Source of the DNA: Prevotella sp. UBA7782
GTDB taxonomy: Bacteria; Bacteroidota; Bacteroidia; Bacteroidales; Bacteroidaceae
Length of the DNA stretch: 9,200 bases
Direction: 5' to 3'
Assembly (NCBI GenBank): GCA_002480935.1
Contig: DLDC01000128.1
Span: 1-9,200, forward strand
The stretch's first letter is position 1, and each line of letters opens with the position of its first letter. The position numbers and the translations under genes were made by a program. The notes below the pieces were generated by a model that made no database searches, was not told where the DNA came from, and was given only the letters and a program-made list of their open reading frames with translations. This document shows, piece after piece, positions 1-6,187 of this stretch.

Positions 1-380
1 GACGTCAGGTCAGGGCTTTCAGCTTGTAAAAGGCATGAGATATGCTATGAATACAAATTATTTATGAAGATAAAACAGATTATTTTAAGAATAAAAATAG
101 CTTATTTTGAAAAACAATATAATTTGTTTTTGTTCCCTAAATGTCGCACTTTGCGTCCGGAAGTCATGCCCGTTGCCTCACGTTAAGGCATCAGCCGGTA
201 CCTGACGGCGACTGCGGCAGAGCTGAAAACGAGCACTCCATGGCACGAAAAGAAGCAAGCTGATGGCTGAAACGGCCTATACGAAAGGTTAAAATAGGAA
301 TATAAATACAGAATTTCTACAAAATCGGGCCCTATATTAGCGGGTCATTATTAGGTAATAAAGATAACAAGGTACTCTCT
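1..380. other. Intergenic region with AT-rich flank and GC-richer core
   Basis: No convincing gene is present. About 40-140 is very AT-rich, about 143-290 is clearly more GC-rich, and about 290-380 is AT-rich again. The core contains short dyads such as TGCCT/AGGCA around an intervening CACGTTA and GCCG (194-197)/CGGC (206-209). I found no good TAnnTTTG element upstream of the gene at 381, and its start codon has only a weak purine stretch before it (AAGG about 10 bases upstream). Frame 1 stays open from base 1 to a TAA at 184-186, but the AT-rich half has no protein-like composition, so I do not call it coding. The core could be a dispersed intergenic repeat; that is inference. Confidence 0.5.
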
Positions 381-2450
381 ATGAACAAGAATCAGGTGGT
401 TGAACACAACCCCATCTATCTCATTTTCAAGAGCTTCATCAAGCTATATCTTATCATTGGCGCCGTGATGCGCGTGGTGCTGGCCTGCACATCGCCCCAA
501 GACGCGTCTTATAACATTTGGGAGATAGCGCGAAGTTTGCTGGTAGGAGCCGTCACCGACCTGGGTATGGGGCTGCTGCTGGCCATACCGATGCTCATCA
601 CAACGCTGGGACTGAACGAGCGCAAGTATAAACGGCCTTACAACATCATCATCCTGACCCTGCTGGCATTGGCCTTCGGCTATGCCCTATGGCCCAAGTC
701 GGTGTTTAAGGAGTATGGTGGTGGAGCGCCGCTCATAGCCCGTCTGCTGCTGGGATGGAAGTTGCTGAGCTTCGCCCTGCGCGCTTTTCTGCCCTCATGG
801 CGCCGAACTTGGCGCCACGTGTCGCTCTATGCGCTGTGGACGGTGTACGTTTTCTGCGCGCTGTTTGTGGCAGCCGGCGAGTTCTTCTTCTGGCAAGAGT
901 TCGGCGTAAGGTACAATTTCATCGCCGTAGACTATCTTGTTTACACCCACGAAGTGATAGGCAACATCATGGAATCTTATGCCATCATCCCGCTGATGGG
1001 CGCTCTGGTGGCTCTGACCGCGCTGTATATATGGGTAGAGGCACGCCACATGCGCTTCCGTCTGACGGGCAACTACACACCCAAGATACTGGCCGCGCAG
1101 TGGGGCGTATACCTCTTGCTGAGCCTGGCAGGCTATGGCGTGGTGACGCTGACGCACTCGCTTGACAGCGACAACCAGTATGTCACGCAGCTGGAACAGA
1201 ACGGTGCCTACGACTTCTTGCTGGCTTTCAGAAGCAACAAGCTGGAGTATGACCGCTTCTATCCCATGATGGGCAAGGAGCAATGCAAGGTGATGTACGA
1301 CGAGATGTGCGGGTTGAGCTCGCAAGGCACCAAGGTGCTGGCCACCGACACGGTGCAGAGGCGCAAGAATGTGGTGCTGGTCACCGTGGAAAGTCTGAGT
1401 GCCGACTTCCTGACACGCTATGGCAACAAGCAGCACATCACGCCCTTCCTTGACCGGCTCATAGACAAAAGCACCGTATTCGACAGTCTCTACGCCAACG
1501 GCAACCGCACCGTGAGGGGGCTGGAGGCGCTCTCGCTGTGCGTGCCACCAAGCGCCGGAGAGAGCATCATTAAGCAAGCAGACAACCGGATGGGCAGTAT
1601 GTCGGTGGGAAGCGTGCTCAGAAGCGAAGGCTACACGGTGCAATTTCTCTACGGCGGCGACAGTTACTTCGATAATATGGGCGATTTCTTCTCGCATAAC
1701 GGCTATGAGGTGATAGACAGAAGCAGTATTGCCAAGGACAAAATAACCTTTGCCAATGTGTGGGGAGTGTGCGATGAGGACATATTCAGGAAGAGCATAG
1801 AGGTGTTTAACAACGATTATAAGAAGGGAAAGCCCTTCTTCGCGCAGATCATGACCACCAGCAACCACAGGCCTTACACCTATCCTGCGGGGCGCATCAG
1901 CTATCCCGACAACCCCAACTGCCGGGAGGCAGCTGTGAAATACACCGACTATGCCATCTCAAGGCTCATAGGCCAGGCTGCCAAGGAGCCGTGGTTCAAG
2001 AACACTGTGTTCGTCATCATAGCCGACCATTGCGCATCCAGCGCGGGCAAGACGTCGCTGCCGATAGAGAAGTATCACATTCCGTGCATCGTGTTCGACC
2101 CCTCACAGCCCGTGCACAGGGCCATCAAGAAGACGTGCTCGCAGATAGACGTCATGCCAACGCTGTTGTCCTGGCTCGGCGTGAGGGCCAAGGTGCGCTT
2201 TGCCGGAGCCAATGTGCTGGGCAAGAACTTCCATGAGCGGGCCTTCATGGCCACTTATCAGGACCTGGGATACATGGAAGGCCACTGCCTGACGGTGCTC
2301 TCGCCGGTGCGTAAGGTGAAGCAATACGCCCTCAGAAGGCTGCCTGACGGCACATGGGACGAGACGCTCATGAAACAAAGCCGCCCTGAGCTGGTGAGGA
2401 AAGCGCAGGCTTACTATCAGTATGTGAACCTTTATCTGAGAAGAAAATAG
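381..2450 (+). CDS. LtaS/MdoB-family membrane phosphoglycerol transferase (sulfatase-fold)
   Basis: A 689-residue inner-membrane enzyme. The N-terminal part has about five to seven hydrophobic segments (roughly residues 12-35, 50-76, 88-104, 117-136, 146-170, 199-218, 237-257), followed by an extracytoplasmic alkaline-phosphatase/sulfatase-type domain from about residue 328. Visible active-site matches to the lipoteichoic acid synthase family are a metal-binding Glu337 (VTVESLS), the probable nucleophile Thr377 (NGNRTVRGLEAL), His496 (TTSNHRPY, equivalent to the SNHFPY motif of LtaS) and Asp549-His550 (ADHCAS). Order and spacing fit the family. Family members move a phosphoglycerol or related phospho-headgroup from a lipid to a glycan or glycolipid. 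A Gram-negative host has no lipoteichoic acid, so an MdoB-like role on periplasmic glycans or a phosphoethanolamine-type transfer is more likely. The real donor and acceptor cannot be read from sequence. It stands alone, convergent with the next gene. The ATG at 381 is the first in frame and gives a sensible positively charged start before TM1. Confidence 0.88.
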   Translation: MNKNQVVEHNPIYLIFKSFIKLYLIIGAVMRVVLACTSPQDASYNIWEIARSLLVGAVTDLGMGLLLAIPMLITTLGLNERKYKRPYNIIILTLLALAFGYALWPKSVFKEYGGGAPLIARLLLGWKLLSFALRAFLPSWRRTWRHVSLYALWTVYVFCALFVAAGEFFFWQEFGVRYNFIAVDYLVYTHEVIGNIMESYAIIPLMGALVALTALYIWVEARHMRFRLTGNYTPKILAAQWGVYLLLSLAGYGVVTLTHSLDSDNQYVTQLEQNGAYDFLLAFRSNKLEYDRFYPMMGKEQCKVMYDEMCGLSSQGTKVLATDTVQRRKNVVLVTVESLSADFLTRYGNKQHITPFLDRLIDKSTVFDSLYANGNRTVRGLEALSLCVPPSAGESIIKQADNRMGSMSVGSVLRSEGYTVQFLYGGDSYFDNMGDFFSHNGYEVIDRSSIAKDKITFANVWGVCDEDIFRKSIEVFNNDYKKGKPFFAQIMTTSNHRPYTYPAGRISYPDNPNCREAAVKYTDYAISRLIGQAAKEPWFKNTVFVIIADHCASSAGKTSLPIEKYHIPCIVFDPSQPVHRAIKKTCSQIDVMPTLLSWLGVRAKVRFAGANVLGKNFHERAFMATYQDLGYMEGHCLTVLSPVRKVKQYALRRLPDGTWDETLMKQSRPELVRKAQAYYQYVNLYLRRK

Positions 2451-2470
2451 CCATTCCATCGGCCTAAGCG

Positions 2471-2493
2471 GGCTTTCTGCCACAGCCAAAGCC
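2471..2493 (+). terminator. Small hairpin after the LtaS-like gene
   Basis: GGCTTT at 2471-2476 pairs with AAAGCC at 2488-2493 across an 11-nt loop, 20 bases after the stop codon. The stem is short and no T-run follows, so on its own it is a weak terminator. It may act together with the larger hairpin at 2502-2551. Confidence 0.25.
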
Positions 2494-2501
2494 ATACAGA
2501 A

Positions 2502-2551
2502 ACCATTCGGGCAGGCACTCTACGCAATGTGAGAATGCCTGCCCGAATGGT
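2502..2551. terminator. Perfect 16-bp stem hairpin between convergent genes, probable bidirectional terminator
   Basis: ACCATTCGGGCAGGCA (2502-2517) is exactly complementary to TGCCTGCCCGAATGGT (2536-2551), with an 18-nt loop that can itself add a CTC/GAG pairing. It lies 51 bases after the stop of the plus-strand LtaS-like gene and 41 bases after the stop of the minus-strand secreted-protein gene, the classic place for a shared terminator. On the minus strand the stem is followed by TTTCTGTATGG, a modest U-rich tail; on the plus strand no T-run follows. Termination is therefore better supported for the minus-strand gene. Confidence 0.65.
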
Positions 2552-2592
2552 GTAGGGACATAAGCTGAGCTGTGAGAAAAGGGAGAATGACT

Positions 2593-3393
2593 CTATCGAA
2601 CCACCTTGGCGGCACGGCTGCCCCGCGCTGTTTGCGCCACAACCACGTATACGCCTTTGCGCAAAGGCGACAAGTCTATGCTGCCGGTGGCATACTGCCG
2701 GAGCACCAACTGGCCCTCGGCGTTGTAGACGGAGATGCTGCCGGGGAGCGAACTGCCGCTCACTGACACCTTACGGCCCTCTAACAAGAAGTCTACATCC
2801 ACCCAAGCATTCTGGCTGTTGATGGTTGCCACGATGTTATCCGGCTGCCATGACACGCTCAGATCCTTGGGACCATAGCTGAACTGGTGGCGGTTGAGCG
2901 TCATGGGCTGCAGGTATTGGCCGCCCGTAAGGTCGTAAACGCTCACAAAGCGTATGCGTGACAGGCTGAAATCTTTATCGGGCTGATAGGTGCCATGCAT
3001 CTTGATGGTGAGCGTATCGCCTGCCGGTATAACGACATCTGCGGTATCCATAAGGGCTCCATCGCAGAACCAGCAGCTCTCATCATACATTCTGGCCACG
3101 AGTCGGCCCCTGTATGTGCCGCCCGTGTTGCACACCTTGGCGTTGAGTATCATGCAGTTTATGGGCACATCTGTGTCTCGTGGCGTGAAATAAGGCTCTT
3201 GTAGAAGTTGCAGGCGGGGCGCAGAGAGACTTTCGGATGCCTCGGTATGGGCCCGTAGCGTGTCGGTATTAGCGGGGCAAGCGATGCCCGACACTGCCTC
3301 AGCTGAGCCACATGGCGTGGTGAATGAGGCGGCATGAGCGGCAAGCAACACTGCCCAAAGGGTGATAATGGCGCATAATCGGTTCATACGCAT
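2593..3393 (-). CDS. Secreted protein with CARDB-like middle and T9SS-type C-terminal sorting domain
   Basis: A 266-residue exported protein of unknown function. It starts with a signal peptide (MRMNRL then a hydrophobic run to about residue 21, AHA|A). After a low-complexity Ala/Ser/Thr linker (about 22-60), residues about 62-155 look like an all-beta adhesion-type fold: alternating hydrophobics, a CNTGG turn at 88-92, and the IPAGDTLTI strand at 122-130, as in CARDB or similar immunoglobulin-like domains. The last ~70 residues have the pattern of Bacteroidota type IX sorting domains: SISVYNAEGQLV (219-230), SIDLSPLRKGVYVV (238-251), and a basic AAKVVR end. That suggests export through the Sec and then the type IX system to the surface or medium. 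Six cysteines (28, 39, 80, 88, 107, 110) may form disulfides. No catalytic motif is visible. A second Met at residue 3 (ATG at 3385-3387) is an equally plausible start. The T9SS-type call is family knowledge applied to a visible pattern; the function is unknown. Confidence 0.8.
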   Translation of the reverse strand: MRMNRLCAIITLWAVLLAAHAASFTTPCGSAEAVSGIACPANTDTLRAHTEASESLSAPRLQLLQEPYFTPRDTDVPINCMILNAKVCNTGGTYRGRLVARMYDESCWFCDGALMDTADVVIPAGDTLTIKMHGTYQPDKDFSLSRIRFVSVYDLTGGQYLQPMTLNRHQFSYGPKDLSVSWQPDNIVATINSQNAWVDVDFLLEGRKVSVSGSSLPGSISVYNAEGQLVLRQYATGSIDLSPLRKGVYVVVAQTARGSRAAKVVR

Positions 3394-3606
3394 CGCTATT
3401 TTTATGTTCGTCTACCCTTTTCGGCCTTGTCGTTATCAAGACTTGGAACCTTCGAGCATGGCAAGACAGCGGTTGAAGAATGTTGCTGCCGGACCGCTAA
3501 GGGCTAAAGGCAGCGAGCTGTTTCCGCCCACTTGACATAGCTCATGTGGCACCTTGACAGGTTACAAACAACGCTGTAAGAGTAGACAAACATGGCATAT
3601 TTGTTG

Positions 3607-3614
3607 CAAAAATA
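3607..3614 (-). promoter_or_regulatory. Possible Bacteroidota -7 element for the secreted-protein gene
   Basis: CAAAAATA on the plus strand reads TATTTTTG on the minus strand, an exact match to the Bacteroidota -7 consensus TAnnTTTG. No properly spaced -33 TTTG/TTG was found. It is the only such match between this point and the start codon at 3393, and it would give a long leader of around 200 nt, which lowers confidence. Confidence 0.4.
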
Positions 3615-3646
3615 GATATTTTTCAGCAAGTTAGTAACTGCCAAGG

Positions 3647-3664
3647 AGTTAATTTACGTTAACT
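3647..3664. promoter_or_regulatory. Operator-like dyad AGTTAA-N6-TTAACT
   Basis: An exact 6-bp inverted repeat with a 6-bp spacer (AGTTAA at 3647-3652, TTAACT at 3659-3664), centred about 80 bp upstream of the predicted arabinofuranosidase transcription start. The size and position suit a dimeric regulator, but the sequence is AT-rich and such a dyad can occur by chance. No regulator gene is present to link to it. Confidence 0.25.
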
Positions 3665-3722
3665 ACAGTCCATCGGATAGCCTTTATGAGGTTCAAGAAA
3701 CATGCTTATGATTTTAATTAAC

Positions 3723-3730
3723 TACCTTTG
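3723..3730 (+). promoter_or_regulatory. Bacteroidota -7 promoter element TACCTTTG for the GH51 gene
   Basis: TACCTTTG is an exact match to the TAnnTTTG -7 consensus of the Bacteroidota primary sigma factor. Transcription would start around 3734-3737, leaving a leader of only about 15-18 nt before the ATG at 3752. The leader is A-rich with no Shine-Dalgarno sequence, as is usual in this phylum. The -33 region is poor: no clear TTTG at normal spacing, which may mean that an activator is needed. Confidence 0.72.
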
Positions 3731-3751
3731 CACAAAACCAAAACACAAATC

Positions 3752-5689
3752 ATGAAACGCATTACACTAACACTATGCCTGACATTCCTGACGCTTTTGG
3801 CAGCTCAAGGGCAGCGAACGCTGGTGCTCAACGCTCAGCATGAGGGCCCCAAAATAGCCAAAACCATGTATGGAGTGTTCTTTGAGGACATCAACTTCAG
3901 CGCAGATGGCGGACTGTATGCTGAGCTTATCGAGAACAGATCGTTTGAGTATCCTTATCATCTCACGGGCTGGAACCCCATGGGAAACGTGGAGATAGGC
4001 GACAAAGAGCCGGCCTTCAGCCGCAATCCGCATTATACCAGGCTCTTGCCATGCAGTCATCCGCAAAAGATAACGGCTCTTACCAACCACGGGTTCTTCG
4101 GTATAGGCCTGCACAATGGTGCCTTTTACGACTTCAGCCTCTATGCCCGGGCGCTGAAAGACTCGGCACGGCTCACCATTACGCTGCTAGACAGTGCCAA
4201 CAACGAACTTTCGAAGAAGAATATCACCGTGGTTGGCAGACAATGGGAGCAATATACGCTGAGCTTTAAGGCCTTTTCTGACGTGCAAAGAGGGGCTCTC
4301 AGAATTACATTGGCATCGCGACAGGGGGCTGACATTGACCATGTGTCGCTCTTTCCGGCCAATAACTGGCACGGACTGAGGCCCGATTTGGTGCAGTGTC
4401 TGGCCGATCTGAAGCCGGGAGTGCTGCGCTTTCCGGGCGGATGCATCGTAGAAGGCACCACGCTCAGCACACGTTATCAGTGGAAAAACAGCATAGGTCC
4501 GGCAGAAAACAGGCCGCTCAACGTGACCAGATGGAGCGACTGCATGCGCAACCGCATCTTTCCCAACTACTATCAGTCGCTGGGGTTGGGCTTCTATGAG
4601 TTCTTCTTGCTGGCTGAACACATCGGCGCTGAACCGCTGCCTGTGGTGAGTTGCGGCATAGCCTGCCAGTATCAGAACAGCGACGACGACCCCACGGCGC
4701 ACGTAAGCATAGACAGTCTGAAGCCATATATAGACGATGCGCTCGACCTGATAGCCTTTGCCAACGCCGACACCACCAATCCATGGGGGCGCATACGTGC
4801 CGAAATGGGCCATCCGGAGCCCTTCAACATGAAGTATATAGGCATAGGCAACGAGCAATGGGGAAAACTTTATCCTGAAAGACTGGCCCCCTTTGTGGCC
4901 GCCATACGCAAACAATATCCCAAAATACAAATAGTGGGCTCTTCAGGGCCTTATCCTGAAGGCGACAGATTTCAGTATGGCTGGAAGGAAATGCGCAAAC
5001 TGGGCGTTGACCTGGTGGATGAACACTACTACAGAGGCCCTGATTGGTTTTTGAATAACGCCACACGTTATGACAGTTACACCAGAAAAGGCCCTAAAGT
5101 GTTTGCCGGTGAATATGCAGTAAGGGGCGGGCAGAACAGCAACAACTTCTTTGCGGCACTGTCAGAAGCGGCCTTTATGACCGGACTGGAGCGCAATGCG
5201 GATGTCGTAAGAATGGCTTCTTATGCCCCACTCTTTGCTCATACGGACGGATGGCAGTGGAAACCGGACCTTATTTGGTTCGATAACATGCGGTCATTAC
5301 GCACGGCCAACTACTATGTTCAGCAGCTTTTCAGCCGTTATAAGGGCACCAACATGATGAGCATAACAGAAAACGGGATGCCCATAGCAGGCAATTTAGG
5401 CCTTTACGCTTCTGCCGTGGCCGACGAAGAAAAGGGTGAATATTACGTAAAACTGGTTAACGCTACCGACGCTATGCAAGACTTGAAGGTGGTGGTGAAG
5501 GGATTGACCCGCGCCAAAGTGGGCATGACCGACCTTTATGGCGACGAAAACGACGAGAATACAATGCAGTGTCCCACGGCTGTAGCGCCCAAGACACTGC
5601 CCGAAACGGATATGTCTGGCGGCGTACTCAAGCTGAGTATGCCTCCGATGACCTTCAGAATAGTGACCATCAAACCTGCTAAGAGATAG
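3752..5689 (+). CDS. GH51 alpha-L-arabinofuranosidase, exported
   Basis: A 645-residue glycoside hydrolase family 51 enzyme that removes terminal alpha-L-arabinofuranosyl units from arabinan, arabinoxylan or their oligosaccharides by a retaining mechanism. Residues 1-20 form a type I signal peptide (MKRITLTLCL..., ending near AQG) with no lipobox, so the protein is probably periplasmic or secreted rather than a lipoprotein. The family signature FFEDIN with ADGGLYAELIENRSFE occupies residues about 43-66. Residues about 70-205 hold a beta-sandwich, carbohydrate-binding-like insertion. The (beta/alpha)8 catalytic domain follows, with acid/base Glu368 (GIGNEQWG) and nucleophile Glu454 (FAGEYAV), then a C-terminal beta-sandwich. 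The length is normal for Bacteroidota GH51 enzymes. I start at ATG 3752: the in-frame TTG at 3728 lies inside the predicted promoter and would put eight polar residues before the signal peptide. It is monocistronic and closed by a strong terminator. Natural substrate preference is not readable from sequence. Confidence 0.93.
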   Translation: MKRITLTLCLTFLTLLAAQGQRTLVLNAQHEGPKIAKTMYGVFFEDINFSADGGLYAELIENRSFEYPYHLTGWNPMGNVEIGDKEPAFSRNPHYTRLLPCSHPQKITALTNHGFFGIGLHNGAFYDFSLYARALKDSARLTITLLDSANNELSKKNITVVGRQWEQYTLSFKAFSDVQRGALRITLASRQGADIDHVSLFPANNWHGLRPDLVQCLADLKPGVLRFPGGCIVEGTTLSTRYQWKNSIGPAENRPLNVTRWSDCMRNRIFPNYYQSLGLGFYEFFLLAEHIGAEPLPVVSCGIACQYQNSDDDPTAHVSIDSLKPYIDDALDLIAFANADTTNPWGRIRAEMGHPEPFNMKYIGIGNEQWGKLYPERLAPFVAAIRKQYPKIQIVGSSGPYPEGDRFQYGWKEMRKLGVDLVDEHYYRGPDWFLNNATRYDSYTRKGPKVFAGEYAVRGGQNSNNFFAALSEAAFMTGLERNADVVRMASYAPLFAHTDGWQWKPDLIWFDNMRSLRTANYYVQQLFSRYKGTNMMSITENGMPIAGNLGLYASAVADEEKGEYYVKLVNATDAMQDLKVVVKGLTRAKVGMTDLYGDENDENTMQCPTAVAPKTLPETDMSGGVLKLSMPPMTFRIVTIKPAKR

Positions 5690-5727
5690 CAAGAAAGCCC
5701 GGCTTGGCCGGGCTTTCTTGCTTGTTT
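5688..5727. terminator. Strong intrinsic terminator shared by convergent GH51 and ybeY genes
   Basis: AGCAAGAAAGCCCGGC (5688-5703) pairs perfectly with GCCGGGCTTTCTTGCT (5707-5722) around a 3-nt TTG loop, giving a 16-bp stem followed by TGTTT. The left arm begins inside the TAG stop codon of the GH51 gene. The stem ends 25 bases beyond the ybeY stop, so it can also stop leftward transcripts. Because A-rich left-arm bases face T-rich right-arm bases, each strand carries a U-rich 3' arm. Confidence 0.9.
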
Positions 5728-5747
5728 ACTTTAAATACACTTAGATA

Positions 5748-6182
5748 TTACTTCCCCTCGGGGAACATTTCATGTAGCAAGGCCAATGCCTTGTTCTCGT
5801 TAGCTTCCATTATTTCGCGCTCACCGGGACCTTTGTCGTTGATGCCACATAGGTGTAGGATGCCATGGATAATCACTCTGTGAAGCTCATCATCATAGGC
5901 TTTGCCATACTGGGCGGCATTGCTGCGCACCGTGTCGAGCGAGATAACCACGTCACCATTGATGGTTGAGCCCTCATCATAGTCGAATGTGATGATGTCG
6001 GTGTAGTAGTTATGCCCCAGATACTCATTGTTTACCTCCAGTATCTTGTCATCATTGACAAACATATAGCCCACTTCGCCCACTGTTCTGCCGTAAGTGG
6101 CCGCCACGGCACGTATCCATCGCGTTGTGTCGCGCTTGCGTATAGCGGGCATTTTCACGCCGTCTGCATTGTAAGTAATCAT
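5748..6182 (-). CDS. ybeY: Endoribonuclease YbeY (rRNA maturation factor)
   Basis: A 144-residue metal-dependent endoribonuclease of the UPF0054/YbeY family, which takes part in 16S rRNA 3' maturation and ribosome quality control in the cytoplasm. Family features are the NNEYLGHNYYTDIITF segment (51-66), the GDVVIS strand (76-81) and the metal site HGILHLCGIND (106-116). In most characterised members the site is H-x3-H-x5-H; here it is His106, His110 and Asp116, so the third ligand position is Asp. The length is close to that of other short Bacteroidota versions. The start codon at 6180-6182 is 5 nt after the TAG of the upstream S41 peptidase gene, so translation is probably coupled and both genes share a transcript. 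Transcription ends at the hairpin at 5688-5727. Confidence 0.92.
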   Translation of the reverse strand: MITYNADGVKMPAIRKRDTTRWIRAVAATYGRTVGEVGYMFVNDDKILEVNNEYLGHNYYTDIITFDYDEGSTINGDVVISLDTVRSNAAQYGKAYDDELHRVIIHGILHLCGINDKGPGEREIMEANENKALALLHEMFPEGK

Positions 6183-6187
6183 ATCTT

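Larger units (their letters stand above)
3394..3751. other. 358-bp divergent intergenic region
   Basis: This separates two divergently transcribed genes, the minus-strand secreted protein and the plus-strand arabinofuranosidase. It holds a -7-like element for each direction (3607-3614 and 3723-3730, listed separately), an 18-bp dyad at 3647-3664, two interleaved potential stems at 3468-3516, and two copies of CTTGACA at 3531-3537 and 3553-3559, 22 bp apart. The 43-codon ORF at 3404-3535 (+) shows nothing protein-like and is not called. If the minus-strand promoter at 3607-3614 is used, the secreted-protein mRNA would have a leader of about 200 nt. Confidence 0.55.

Noticed and set aside
1..186. 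Frame open from base 1 to a TAA, possibly the 3' end of an upstream gene
   Set aside because: Most of it is Lys/Ile/Tyr/Phe-rich translation of AT-rich DNA with no family resemblance, so a true gene tail is unlikely, although a few bases at the left edge cannot be judged.
795..1868. 357-codon open frame on the minus strand inside the LtaS-like gene
   Set aside because: The protein is His/Val/Ala-rich without domain character, while the plus-strand frame carries every catalytic motif of a known family. It is a reverse-frame shadow caused by codon bias.
3404..3535. 43-codon plus-strand ORF in the divergent intergenic region
   Set aside because: There is no hydrophobic or family pattern and no promoter in front of it, and it runs through the interleaved stem structures. 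Chance is the simpler explanation.
3532..3559. Two TTGACA hexamers resembling E. coli -35 boxes
   Set aside because: The Bacteroidota primary sigma factor does not use this -35 sequence, and no TATAAT-like box lies at the right distance. They are noted only as a direct repeat.
4187..4930. 247-codon minus-strand frame inside the GH51 gene
   Set aside because: It shows no recognisable motif and is fully covered by a gene with clear GH51 catalytic residues.
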